In this document: positions 1 to 8,560 of the stretch, in pieces
Layout: every line of letters begins with the position of its first letter
Position numbering within the stretch: the first letter of the stretch is position 1
Source of the DNA: an uncultured Bacteroides sp.
GTDB lineage: Bacteria; Bacteroidota; Bacteroidia; Bacteroidales; Bacteroidaceae
Direction of reading: 5' to 3'
Assembly: GCF_910578895.1 (NCBI RefSeq)
Contig: NZ_CAJTSC010000017.1
Location: 1 to 28,449 of the forward strand
Length of the DNA stretch: 28,449 bases
The notes under the pieces: generated by a model
Seen by the model: only the letters and a program-made list of their open reading frames with translations
Databases searched by the model: none
Told to the model about the DNA's origin: nothing
Position numbers and translations under genes: made by a program

Positions 1-348
1 TATTCCCAATGAGGTGGGAACGCGTTCCCGGCAAGCTGGGAATAAAGTTCCACCACGCAGAAAACGAGTGGCACTCGTATGTTACTGATAATAAGCGTTT
101 GAAGGGGATGTTTCGCAGGCATGTTCTTATCTGTTCGTTCTTCGCCGGTCCGTTTCCGTTCGCCCGCTTCCGCCTGTCGGTCTGCGCGGTCTCTCCGGTC
201 GTGTTCCCCGGTATGGCTGCCGTTTTTTAGCACCTGCCCCGAAAGGAGACAACTCCTTCCAACCCACTTTAACTCCTACAGATGAAAAAGCCGTGGGCTG
301 CTACAAGGAGAGAGGAATATGGCATAAAATAATCAAGCATCAGCATGC
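1..348. other. Intergenic region without a convincing gene
   Basis: This stretch lies downstream of the MBOAT gene at the edge of the window. Apart from the hairpins at 3-77 it shows nothing I can assign. A 73-codon plus-strand reading frame (9-230) starts inside the hairpins, has no ribosome-binding context and resembles no family, so it is not annotated as a gene. No clear terminator for the MBOAT operon is visible. Confidence 0.5.
3..42. repeat. Two adjacent TTCCC/GGGAA hairpins
   Basis: Two 18-bp palindromic units follow each other, at 3-20 (arms TTCCCA and TGGGAA) and 25-42 (arms TTCCC and GGGAA), and a half-unit-like GTTCC follows at 47-51. A further 13-bp palindrome (CGAGTG-G-CACTCG) lies at 65-77. 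They sit in the non-coding stretch beyond the stop of the MBOAT gene. No U-tract follows, so a classical intrinsic terminator is not evident. They look like a dispersed intergenic REP-type element, but copy number cannot be judged from one window. Confidence 0.45.
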
Positions 349-1857
349 TCAGAACTGGAAATAAATGAACGGTTGTATCTCCGAACTCTTCATTTGGACA
401 ACCAGGTAAATCATCGCAACCAGCAGCAATGCCTTGCCCACAAGCGGAAGGCGAACCACCGCCCTGCTGCAAGCACGTTCCCAACTGTCCGGCACAAAAT
501 GGAGGAAGAATCCGAACGACATCAGCGCAAACACCTCCCAATAGCCCGCCACCAATTGCGGCAAGAGCCGGGAACGGAAAGCTGTAAATATCTGGTTCAG
601 CATATCCAGTGAAGTGGAGAAATCGGCATTGCGGAAAAATATCCAGCAGAAACAAACGAAGTGGAATGTGAAGACGACACCGAAAAAACGGCGGATGCCA
701 TGACTGCGCTCTCCTTTCTTTCTGCCGGTAATGCCCATCCAGAATTTATGAACCGCCAAGGCAACGCCATGCAGCACTCCCCAAAGCACAAAGTTCCAAG
801 ACGCCCCGTGCCACAAACCGCCCAAGAACATGGTGATGATAAGATTGGCATATTGGCGTATCTTGCCCTTACGATTGCCGCCCAAGGATATATAGAGGTA
901 ATCGCGCAACCAGCCGGAAAGCGAAATGTGCCAACGCCGCCAGAATTCCGTAACGGATGCCGACTTATAGGGAGAATCGAAATTCAGGTTAAAATGGAAA
1001 CCCAGCAGCAAGGCGATGCCGATGGCCATATCGCTATATCCGGAGAAATCGCAATAAATCTGGAGCGCATAGCCGTAAACACCCATAAGGTTTTCCACCC
1101 CCGAATACAGCGTAGGATTATCGAAGATGCGTTCCACAAAATTGATGCTGATATAGTCTGAGATAACCGCCTTCTTGAAAAGCCCGCTTACAATCAGGAA
1201 GACACCCCTGCCGAACATCTCCCTGGAGACAAACAGCGGACGGCGGATTTGCGGGATAAAATCGCGGGCACGCACGATAGGTCCTGCCACCAACTGAGGA
1301 AAGAAAGATACGTAGAACGCGTAATCCAACAGATTGGCAAGGGGTGTTATCTCCTTGCGATACACATCGATGGTGTAACTCAGCGACTGGAAAGTGAAGA
1401 AGGATATGCCGACAGGAAGAAAGATGTCCATTGCGGTAAACGTGCCGCCCGTGAGCGAAGCAAAGAAGCCGCAGAGGAAATTCGTATATTTAAAATAACA
1501 CAGCAACCCCAGATTTATCGCCAGACTGACCGTAACCCACATCTTACGCAACCATCGCGCAGTGGTATGCGCCATCAGGCGGGCTATGAAGAAGTCGCTC
1601 ACCGTAACGATGGCCAGCAAAAAGAAATAAGTGCCGCTGCTTTTATAGTAAAAGTAGTACGAGAACAGGGTGACGAACATCAGGCGGGCGGTAGTGCGGC
1701 GCTGCAAAAGCAGGTAACATACGATAAAAGCCGCGAACAACCACAAGAATATGCCGCTGCTGAATATCATCGGCGCATGCGGATCGTACACGAACAGGTC
1801 GTGCAGGCGGGTAAGGTCTATATCCAGTTTGTTCAGAAATTCGTCAATATTCCACAT
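349..1857 (-). CDS. MBOAT family O-acyltransferase (AlgI/DltB-like)
   Basis: A 502-residue polytopic membrane protein of the membrane-bound O-acyltransferase family, which moves acyl groups (usually acetyl) across the inner membrane onto polysaccharides or wall polymers. The family signature is clear: a VTEFWRRWHISLSGWLRDY block at residues 302-320 followed by LYISLGGNR, and the catalytic histidine in GGLWHGASWN (H350). Many hydrophobic segments surround it, and the length is typical for AlgI-like members. It is the last gene of a minus-strand unit, 34 bp after the SGNH protein gene at 1892-2830. AlgI-type enzymes usually need periplasmic SGNH partners (AlgJ/AlgX/PatB-like) to finish the transfer, and two such genes sit directly upstream. 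The polymer acylated cannot be read from the sequence; alginate itself is unlikely in this genus. Confidence 0.93.
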   Translation of the reverse strand: MWNIDEFLNKLDIDLTRLHDLFVYDPHAPMIFSSGIFLWLFAAFIVCYLLLQRRTTARLMFVTLFSYYFYYKSSGTYFFLLAIVTVSDFFIARLMAHTTARWLRKMWVTVSLAINLGLLCYFKYTNFLCGFFASLTGGTFTAMDIFLPVGISFFTFQSLSYTIDVYRKEITPLANLLDYAFYVSFFPQLVAGPIVRARDFIPQIRRPLFVSREMFGRGVFLIVSGLFKKAVISDYISINFVERIFDNPTLYSGVENLMGVYGYALQIYCDFSGYSDMAIGIALLLGFHFNLNFDSPYKSASVTEFWRRWHISLSGWLRDYLYISLGGNRKGKIRQYANLIITMFLGGLWHGASWNFVLWGVLHGVALAVHKFWMGITGRKKGERSHGIRRFFGVVFTFHFVCFCWIFFRNADFSTSLDMLNQIFTAFRSRLLPQLVAGYWEVFALMSFGFFLHFVPDSWERACSRAVVRLPLVGKALLLVAMIYLVVQMKSSEIQPFIYFQF

Positions 1858-1891
1858 CTGTAGGTCTATGGCTTAATAATTTTACATACAT

Positions 1892-2830
1892 TCATCGACT
1901 GCAATAGTCATTATACGCTTTCAGCAAGGCACGATAAAACATCTCGCCCTGCAGCACATACCCTTCCGGAAGGTAATGCACGTGGTCAGGACGCATCAAT
2001 CCCGCTTCCTGCCAATTAAGGCAAGCCCTGCGGACACCTCCGAAAGTTTCATACATGTCCCACACCGCCAATCCGTTGGCATCGGCAAAACGGCGGATTG
2101 TCTGCACGGCAACAGAGGTACGGGGGTTGACCTTATAGGTACGCCGGCGACGCTGCTGGCGGAAACTCTCGTATGAACCGGGCGGAGTAGTCATCAGCAA
2201 CGGCACGCCGGGCAGGCTGTCGCGCAACATGCGTACCAGTTCATCCATCTGCCGATAGTGCAACATGGAGTTGTATCGCCGGTTATGGCTCTCGTTCGTT
2301 CCAAAAGAGAGGATGACGAGGTCGGGATGCAACGCGGCAATGTCCGCCACACGGTCCGGACGGGTAAAGGTGGCGCAGAACGCACCGTTTATCCCCATAT
2401 CCGTATAAGCCAGCGCACCGAAAGTCTTTTGAAGCAGTCCGCCCGCTGTCTGCGGAAAGATGTGGCCGCGGATATGGCTGTCGCCCACATGCACGATACG
2501 TACCGTATCGGCAGCAATGCCCAGGCGAAGCATGCGCAACTTTTCCCAAAAAGGGTTCAAAATGCCGACGCTGTCTGTCAGTTCGTTCGCTCCCGGTTGC
2601 CGAAAGGCTTCGGGCAAGACAATAAGCGGAACAGACAAGGTATCCGTCCGTTGCCCGCAGGCGATAAGCGTATCGCAATCGAATGCCCTCTCTTGCAGCC
2701 GGGGAGAACCGGGAAGCGCATCTTGCGCACAGAGCCATTGTGCCGGCAAGAAGAGCAATGTCAACACCGCACGACAAACGGCGGAACGTAAACCGCCGAA
2801 TTGTAAAATACCTTTATGGTTCCGCTTCAT
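1892..2830 (-). CDS. Exported SGNH/GDSL-type hydrolase or acetyltransferase partner
   Basis: A protein of 312 residues from the chosen ATG at 2830; a GTG two codons earlier is the alternative. An N-terminal hydrophobic stretch ending near WLCAQ looks like a signal peptide, so the enzyme should act in the periplasm or at the envelope. The SGNH blocks are present: VGDSH with nucleophile S118, FGTN with N179, and DHVH with D282 and H285. This fold covers esterases and polysaccharide O-acetyltransferases. The gene overlaps the upstream 460-residue SGNH gene by 17 bp and precedes the MBOAT gene by 34 bp, so all three are probably co-translated. The MBOAT context favours a role in adding or editing O-acetyl groups on an exported glycan over a general lipase. 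Confidence 0.8.
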   Translation of the reverse strand: MKRNHKGILQFGGLRSAVCRAVLTLLFLPAQWLCAQDALPGSPRLQERAFDCDTLIACGQRTDTLSVPLIVLPEAFRQPGANELTDSVGILNPFWEKLRMLRLGIAADTVRIVHVGDSHIRGHIFPQTAGGLLQKTFGALAYTDMGINGAFCATFTRPDRVADIAALHPDLVILSFGTNESHNRRYNSMLHYRQMDELVRMLRDSLPGVPLLMTTPPGSYESFRQQRRRRTYKVNPRTSVAVQTIRRFADANGLAVWDMYETFGGVRRACLNWQEAGLMRPDHVHYLPEGYVLQGEMFYRALLKAYNDYCSR

Positions 2831-4196
2831 AAGCACGCCTCCTGTCGTATTGTTCTTTGCCGTAAATCAACGCCTCATAAAGCAATCCTGCCAGATGCCT
2901 GCCACCACGGAAATTGATATGCGTATAATCATAATTGGCCAAAGAGGGTTTGGCATGTACCATATCCGCCATACTGCCTTCGCCGCCCATTGCCTCGAAC
3001 ATGTTCCAAAAAGCCACTCCGTTGTCGGCTGCCAAATTCTGTTGGTAACGAATAAGGTTCTTAATGCCGGGCATGGTCCGCAAGACGCCTTCTTCGGTTT
3101 TATACTCACGGTCGCCCACACTGACAATGAGAATGCCCGCTTGCGGAAAGGCGCTCTTCAAGTGGGCGATGGTCGTTGCCATGCCGTCGCTGTAATAGTC
3201 GTAATTCCGTCCGCGTTTCGTAGCGACATTCAAACCGTACTGAAGGATTATCAAGTCGTAGGGGCGCTGCTCGTTAAACTCGCTCATCATCCATACCGGA
3301 ACGGAGCGCAAAGGCAGGCCGGAGCTGCCCCGAAGCGAAAAGTTATCGACAATAATCCCCTGCGTGCCGTCCATTGCCAATCCGTAGAACAAGGTAGAGT
3401 CGGCGCTTTCCACTCTCCAACGCACGGAACCGATATGTCCCGTTACGTCCATTTCACAGAGTTCGCCCGTAGGCGGAAAAGTCCGGACCTGCGGTTCACC
3501 CTTGTTTACGGATGCCGAAAGAGTGACTTCACCTTTATTATAAAAGAAGATGGAGGCATGTTCGCAAGTATCAAGCCGGGATGCGTAGCTCTTCTGTCCG
3601 CGAAGTTCCACGTATGCACCGGGATATGGAATGAAGTAGTGTCCCGAAATGCCCTGTTTGCTACGGTCGAAAAACACGGAATCCATAACGGAATGGCTCT
3701 GCCAACCGCTAAAGCTGTGCCGCACCGTGGGGCGATAACCGTTGGTCATGGAAGTAATCGTCACGAACCCCACGCCGCACCCGCCGTAGCGCTCCTGCAA
3801 CATGGCGCGCAGGTCGGCGGTAAGGATATCCGCCTCGATAAAAGAATCTCCGAAGTAAGCAATACGTACCAATCGGGGGGCTGCCTCCAATTCGTCCAAC
3901 GCACGGTAGAAAGGCGTCATGCCGCGCATGGTGGAGTCACTGTAATCTTCAATACAGGTCATACCGCTGCGGCAAGTATCTACAAAGGCAGGCTTCACTT
4001 CCGGTGCGGGCGGCAGCAGGCTGTCCGGCTCGCTTACAGTTTCGGGCACAGGACGCACATCGCCGAGTATGTCTACCCGCCTCAGCACATAACGCCCTAT
4101 CGTGGCTCCCGGCAACAAACTCATCAGCAAAAGCAAAGCCACTACCATGAGCATCAACCAACCCGTATGTCTCAAAACGCTCTTTTCCATTTTCAT
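2814..4196 (-). CDS. Membrane-anchored SGNH-fold protein, probable O-acetylation partner
   Basis: A 460-residue protein with a single N-terminal membrane segment (about residues 12-29) after a short basic start, which should anchor it in the inner membrane facing the periplasm. Residues 40-75 are proline-rich and look like a linker. The SGNH blocks are AYFGDSF (S118), ILQYGLN (N323) and DYTH (D423, H426). Roughly 190 residues lie between the first two blocks, an insertion that is probably a carbohydrate-binding or accessory beta domain. It opens the three-gene unit with the second SGNH protein and the MBOAT enzyme. It resembles the two-component arrangement of wall or exopolysaccharide O-acetylation systems. 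A second ATG two codons in is an equally good start. Confidence 0.78.
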   Translation of the reverse strand: MKMEKSVLRHTGWLMLMVVALLLLMSLLPGATIGRYVLRRVDILGDVRPVPETVSEPDSLLPPAPEVKPAFVDTCRSGMTCIEDYSDSTMRGMTPFYRALDELEAAPRLVRIAYFGDSFIEADILTADLRAMLQERYGGCGVGFVTITSMTNGYRPTVRHSFSGWQSHSVMDSVFFDRSKQGISGHYFIPYPGAYVELRGQKSYASRLDTCEHASIFFYNKGEVTLSASVNKGEPQVRTFPPTGELCEMDVTGHIGSVRWRVESADSTLFYGLAMDGTQGIIVDNFSLRGSSGLPLRSVPVWMMSEFNEQRPYDLIILQYGLNVATKRGRNYDYYSDGMATTIAHLKSAFPQAGILIVSVGDREYKTEEGVLRTMPGIKNLIRYQQNLAADNGVAFWNMFEAMGGEGSMADMVHAKPSLANYDYTHINFRGGRHLAGLLYEALIYGKEQYDRRRAYEAEP

Positions 4197-4215
4197 GCCT
4201 ACATTTTAGCGTCTG

Positions 4216-4223
4216 CAAAGATA
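4216..4223 (-). promoter_or_regulatory. Putative -7 promoter element for the SGNH/MBOAT operon
   Basis: The minus strand reads TATCTTTG, an exact match to the Bacteroidetes sigma-ABfr -7 consensus TAnnTTTG, 20 bp before the start codon at 4196. A convincing -33 TTTG is not seen at the expected distance. The implied leader is only about 12-20 nt. Confidence 0.5.
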
Positions 4224-4314
4224 TGGAATAAAGTTGCTATCTTGCTTCTTTATCCCATATTTAATATGCTGAGATTAATAGCCGGATATACTCAATTCAT
4301 AAAAATCAACAACT

Positions 4315-6006
4315 CTATTTTTCAATGACTGCTTTTATAGAAGTGACCGTAAACGTTCTCCATATTTCAAGCCTTACTTTCTTGTAGTCATCGAAGAGCT
4401 GACCAACCCGTTCAATTTCAAACACCAGCCGCAGGTCGTTCTTGTCCTCATTCACCTGACCTTCTTTGCGATAGCCAAGACGAGCAATCTTGATATAATA
4501 CAAATCGCGGATACCCTTGCCGGATAGATACGGCATGAAGTAGTAGAGTTTGTCGAGCACAACCGTTGTTGGAAACTTCTCGCCCGTGTAGTAGATTTTT
4601 GCTGAACCATCAAGATACTGCTCACAGTTATCTTTCTTCACATGACAGATGAGAAGATTCTTGGAGAGGTCAATCGGCAATTGACGATGAGCACAAGTAG
4701 TTCCGTATTCAATTTCAATATCCTCACGAACCATGCAATTCCGGACCAATGGTTCTTCACCATACTGTTTGAAAAGATTGAAAAGGTCAAGTTGATGGTA
4801 CATAACCGGTTGTTTTGGGGTGCTTTGCCTTGCTTCTTGAACCTTACGTTCTTCTCCCCTATTTTTGTCAAAATTGTATAGTACAAATTGACCTCCGCCA
4901 TGCCAATTAACCATATTTGAAATGCCACCTTCCTCACCGTTGACAACCAAATTCATACGTCTAACCACAAGGTCAGTCATCTGATCACCAATCTCTATGC
5001 CAATGTAGTTCCGATTGAGTTTGTGAGCCGTTGCCATGGTCGTACCAGAGCCAATGTAGCAATCCAAGACGTATTCTTCCTCGTTGCTGGCAATCTCAAT
5101 GATTTGCTTAATCAGTTCTTCCGGTTTTGGAGTATCGAATACATTCTCCCTTTCAGGGAACAATGCCAGCAGATGCTTCTTCGCACTATCTGTTGTGCCA
5201 TAATTATCACCCGACCACAATGTTTCAGGTGTCAAACCAATCCTTGCGTCACGCAGAAACTTTTTAAGACGAGGAGTATTGCAGCCGTCCGTTCCAAACC
5301 AAATGTTATTCTGTGAAATCTCGCGGAGCATTCTTTCTTGATTATAAACCCAGCATCTTCCTTTCGGAGGATTGTATTCAATACCCGATGGAGAAATAAT
5401 AGTGTAGAACTGGCTTGCTACAGCATGACCAGCCTGAACACTTGCAGATACGGACTGCCAAGGTCCACGTGGGTCGTTGTCCGGATTCTTGTATTTACTT
5501 TGAACAAAATCATCATCTACAGGAAGTAGATTACGTGACTTCTTGAATGCTTTAATATTCTTGGCATAGACAAGCACATACTCATGATTGCATGAAAAGA
5601 CAGCACGATTTTCACGTGTTTTTCTTTGTCGCCACACAATAGTACTTGCAAAATTCTCACGACCAAATATCCTATCCGCCTCCACCTTCAGATAAGCCAT
5701 TTCCTTATCATCAATAGAAATCCAGATACTTCCGTCCTGCTTTAACAGCATTTTCAACGAAGAAAGGACAGCTCGTATGTCTTCCAACCATGCAGAAGTA
5801 GAGGTGTTGTCATTATAATAATGATAGGAATCTCCATTATTGTAAGGAGGGTCAATGTAGATACACTTTATTTTCCCACCATAAGAAGATACAAGTTCCG
5901 GAAGAATATCCTTATTGTCACCCTTTATTAAAATGTTTTTGCAATCCTCGCCACCAATAGAGTTCTCTTGATCAATGGAAAATTTTATGTTATTGTTTAA
6001 TGCCAC
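4315..6006 (-). CDS. Mod-like site-specific DNA methyltransferase (N6-adenine/N4-cytosine, beta class)
   Basis: A 563-residue S-adenosylmethionine-dependent DNA methyltransferase of the N6_N4_Mtase family. Catalytic motif IV is YIDPPYNNGD (DPPY at residues 52-55), near the N-terminus. The AdoMet-binding motif I comes later as LDCYIGSGTT (314-323), followed by NRNYIGIEIG. This IV-before-I order is the beta class found in type III Mod subunits and many type II enzymes. Motif I has C-Y-I where F-x-G is usual, which is mildly atypical. About 220 residues follow the catalytic core and could serve target recognition. It is the last gene of a three-gene unit, 12 bp after the adenine methylase gene. 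No Res helicase gene is nearby, so a type III system is unlikely; it probably protects one strand of the site cut by the PLD nuclease. Confidence 0.88.
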   Translation of the reverse strand: MALNNNIKFSIDQENSIGGEDCKNILIKGDNKDILPELVSSYGGKIKCIYIDPPYNNGDSYHYYNDNTSTSAWLEDIRAVLSSLKMLLKQDGSIWISIDDKEMAYLKVEADRIFGRENFASTIVWRQRKTRENRAVFSCNHEYVLVYAKNIKAFKKSRNLLPVDDDFVQSKYKNPDNDPRGPWQSVSASVQAGHAVASQFYTIISPSGIEYNPPKGRCWVYNQERMLREISQNNIWFGTDGCNTPRLKKFLRDARIGLTPETLWSGDNYGTTDSAKKHLLALFPERENVFDTPKPEELIKQIIEIASNEEEYVLDCYIGSGTTMATAHKLNRNYIGIEIGDQMTDLVVRRMNLVVNGEEGGISNMVNWHGGGQFVLYNFDKNRGEERKVQEARQSTPKQPVMYHQLDLFNLFKQYGEEPLVRNCMVREDIEIEYGTTCAHRQLPIDLSKNLLICHVKKDNCEQYLDGSAKIYYTGEKFPTTVVLDKLYYFMPYLSGKGIRDLYYIKIARLGYRKEGQVNEDKNDLRLVFEIERVGQLFDDYKKVRLEIWRTFTVTSIKAVIEK

Positions 6007-6018
6007 AAATGCCTGAAA

Positions 6019-7335
6019 TTAATTATTGTTTGTACATATAATAAGCAATTCAGCTTCGTCCGATGCTTCAAGAAAATGCTCCGTAGAGTTAAGCTTATTG
6101 TGCTTGAAACTACCCGCAGAAACAATTTCAACGTTTTCAAAATACACCTTTGCCAATGAAATAATCTGCTGCATGGTCACAACTCGTGGATGTGATTTTT
6201 TCGTTTCATCGTAAGGTGAATACGAAAGTAACAGATTTCTTCCTGAAGACGAAGTCAATTCAAACATCTTGCGAAATGCAGATGGCGCTTTACTTTTGAT
6301 GCAGAAAGGTGACTGATGCCGATCTTCACGATAAATACCGTTACTTACGTGAGTCGATCCGTGAATAGTCACCTTTGAAATCTTCGGAGTGTCTCGAAGA
6401 GTCAGCGTTTCCAACACATGATAATAACGACTATAATGGTCACGAGTGTATGGCGGATCTGCATAAACAGTCTTCACATTGTCAGGCAACATCATTAGAC
6501 ATTGCTCATAATCTCCTTGCAACGTAGTGTGTTGAAAATCATTTTTTGAAAGATTTTTGTACTTGAGAAGCCACTCACGATAGAGAACCGGTACGTCTAT
6601 AGTTTTATCTTTAACAGCTTTGTTATAAACCGTTACTTTGATTTTACCCTTTGAATCCCTTGCCTTAATCGGCTGAGCAAAATGTTTACCAACAGTATCA
6701 ACTACATCACTGGCCGTACTCAACAAAGCGGCAAGATACAAATCTCTATTTTCGTCTGGTACGAATCTGTCTATTCCTTCAAGAATGATATCAATATCGG
6801 CTGCTTGCTTGTATGAGAAATACACGCCTCCATAGTAGCGGCTTATCAACGATCTTACATCGTTTAACCCTTTTGCTTCAAGTTGACGGTTAACAGCGCA
6901 AAGTTGATCTGACAGGCATGAAATATTATGTTCGATGTTGAAAACCTCTAACGAACCATGCTCGAGAATGCTGGTCAACACCTCAAGATTTTTGTTCTCA
7001 ATTGCGCTCTCCTCCAACTCAATCAACGGAGCGAACGTCTCTTTCAACTCTCTTGCATAACCAGTGTTGATGGTTTCAAAGAAATCATTGATTTCTTTAT
7101 CTGTCACATCAAACTTTTTAAGCAATGCATTCCCGATGACCTTGGAATAACCTTGAATATCACAAGCAACTACCGGATGTGATTTGGACAACTTGCGCGA
7201 CACACATCCTGAACCTGCGAACAAATCACAGATTCCAGCCTCATCGGGTGTTGCATCAAGTACTTTATCTTCGATGAAATCCAGCAGGCGCAATTTACTG
7301 CCAAGGTAGTTTAATGTTCTGAAATTGTAGTTCAT
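6019..7335 (-). CDS. D12-class adenine-specific DNA methyltransferase
   Basis: A protein of 438 residues from the ATG at 7335. Numbering from that start, it has the class-alpha order of Dam/D12 enzymes: motif X NYLGSK (9-14), AdoMet-binding motif I DLFAGSGCVS (37-46) and catalytic motif IV ADPPYTRDHYSRYYH with DPPY at 293-296. The roughly 240 residues between I and IV hold the target recognition region and are longer than in Dam. The ATG at 7335 comes one base after the nuclease stop (TAA-a-ATG), which suggests translational coupling; an upstream ATG at 7365 would add ten residues and overlap the nuclease gene. D12 homology normally begins close to motif X, so the shorter form is preferred. 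It should methylate adenine in the site cut by the neighbouring nuclease. Confidence 0.9.
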   Translation of the reverse strand: MNYNFRTLNYLGSKLRLLDFIEDKVLDATPDEAGICDLFAGSGCVSRKLSKSHPVVACDIQGYSKVIGNALLKKFDVTDKEINDFFETINTGYARELKETFAPLIELEESAIENKNLEVLTSILEHGSLEVFNIEHNISCLSDQLCAVNRQLEAKGLNDVRSLISRYYGGVYFSYKQAADIDIILEGIDRFVPDENRDLYLAALLSTASDVVDTVGKHFAQPIKARDSKGKIKVTVYNKAVKDKTIDVPVLYREWLLKYKNLSKNDFQHTTLQGDYEQCLMMLPDNVKTVYADPPYTRDHYSRYYHVLETLTLRDTPKISKVTIHGSTHVSNGIYREDRHQSPFCIKSKAPSAFRKMFELTSSSGRNLLLSYSPYDETKKSHPRVVTMQQIISLAKVYFENVEIVSAGSFKHNKLNSTEHFLEASDEAELLIICTNNN

Positions 7336-7336
7336 T

Positions 7337-8545
7337 TTAGATAACCAATTCAGGATAAAGGGCATGGACAGCCTCTATGTGAACGATGTGTCTTCTCAAC
7401 TCGTCTGCTCTTCTAACCTTACTTTCAACATATAGGTACTCCTTGATTTTCTTATATGCCGGATGATCATATAAAAGGACTTGATACAAGAATTTGTCAT
7501 TATCTATCTTGATAAACAGTCCGATAGGACGATTGATATTGCCCGGATAAGCTCCTGCTGTTTCTTTACAATGTATCTCAAAACGGTAATTATGACTCTT
7601 CACAGAAACCGCTTGACGTGTTTCTACATCACCTAATGTTCCATCTTGGGCAATGTTTATCAACTCAATGTTATAAAAGTTGTTTCCACGCTCGGCACCA
7701 AAGAAGTTCTCAAATATTTCGACAGGGAAGTTTACCTGCTTCCAACGAGGACCACCACCAATCTCTGCAATCAAAACCTCTTCACCATTAACCGGTATCG
7801 ATTCTTCAATTATAGGTTTGCCCGGATTTGACTCATTCTCCGTTTTTGTAATCCGTTTTGCCTTTACCTGCCTTCCCTTTGGTACAAAACCTTCAGGATT
7901 ACGCTGAATCTTAGTTCCATTAAAAGTTATGTGTTTGCTGGAATTTGCTGTTTTATCTCTACCATTGTCATATTTGTCTGTACGTTCTGATTCTGTCGGT
8001 ATCAGTTTTTCAGCATACAAGTCGTCAATAAGCTTTTGCGTAATTGGCATCAAATTTACATCAGCACCATCAAGAATAGACTTCCAATAAACATAGAAAT
8101 CATTATGAACTGAATGTTCTCCCTTCGCATCCTTGATAAGCAAAGAGCATTCAATGTTCTTTACCAAACCCATTGTGGTTAAATTGTTCGATCCGATAAT
8201 GAGCGTGAAAATATCCGTGTTCTCAAAAAGATAGATTTTAGGATGGAAGATATTGACAGATTGCGTATGATAAATCTTTGATTCCACACCCCAAGAGAGA
8301 ACTTCTCCGAGAGCCTCTTTTGACGTTCCTTTTTGATCAATACCTAAAATCACCTTAACCTTCACACCTCTCTCTTTCTCTGCCATGATGTATGGAGTCA
8401 GAGCCGACACTCCCCCGTAACTTGCAAATGCCACGAGGCAGGTAAATGAATCGTATCTCTTACTATTGAATTGTTCTATAAGTTCCTTGGCCACAGAAGT
8501 ATCTGCGTCAAGGTTGTATCCTTGCCCTATGATTTTGGTATCCAT
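7337..8545 (-). CDS. PLD-fold restriction endonuclease (NgoFVII/BfiI-like)
   Basis: A 402-residue protein whose N-terminal half is a phospholipase D-type nuclease domain. The HxK signature is FHPKIYLFEN (H101, K103), followed by IIGSNNLTTMGL (S119, N120, N121). Such nucleases act as dimers, need no ATP or metal, and form a covalent phosphohistidine intermediate. The C-terminal part, from about RWKQVNFPVEIFENFFG to SVKSHNYRFEI, has the look of the NgoFVII C-terminal (B3-like) DNA-recognition domain also known in BfiI. A polar, lysine-rich linker (about residues 195-260) separates the two. It is the first gene of a unit with two DNA methylases, which supports a restriction role over lipid metabolism. 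The recognition site is unknown. Base composition is A+T-richer than the efflux operon next to it, in line with horizontal acquisition. Confidence 0.87.
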   Translation of the reverse strand: MDTKIIGQGYNLDADTSVAKELIEQFNSKRYDSFTCLVAFASYGGVSALTPYIMAEKERGVKVKVILGIDQKGTSKEALGEVLSWGVESKIYHTQSVNIFHPKIYLFENTDIFTLIIGSNNLTTMGLVKNIECSLLIKDAKGEHSVHNDFYVYWKSILDGADVNLMPITQKLIDDLYAEKLIPTESERTDKYDNGRDKTANSSKHITFNGTKIQRNPEGFVPKGRQVKAKRITKTENESNPGKPIIEESIPVNGEEVLIAEIGGGPRWKQVNFPVEIFENFFGAERGNNFYNIELINIAQDGTLGDVETRQAVSVKSHNYRFEIHCKETAGAYPGNINRPIGLFIKIDNDKFLYQVLLYDHPAYKKIKEYLYVESKVRRADELRRHIVHIEAVHALYPELVI

Positions 8546-8560
8546 AATATTGTTTTATTT

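Noticed and set aside
9..230. 73-codon plus-strand reading frame at the window start
   Set aside because: It begins inside palindromic repeats, has no ribosome-binding context, no family resemblance and skewed composition (repeated CxxF/P-rich stretches).
2460..4328. 622-codon plus-strand reading frame
   Set aside because: It lies antisense to two well-supported SGNH genes whose motifs and operon spacing are convincing; its own translation has no domain pattern.
4315..6006. Type III restriction system reading of the Mod-like methylase
   Set aside because: No Res helicase-nuclease gene accompanies it; the PLD nuclease and second methylase explain the locus better.
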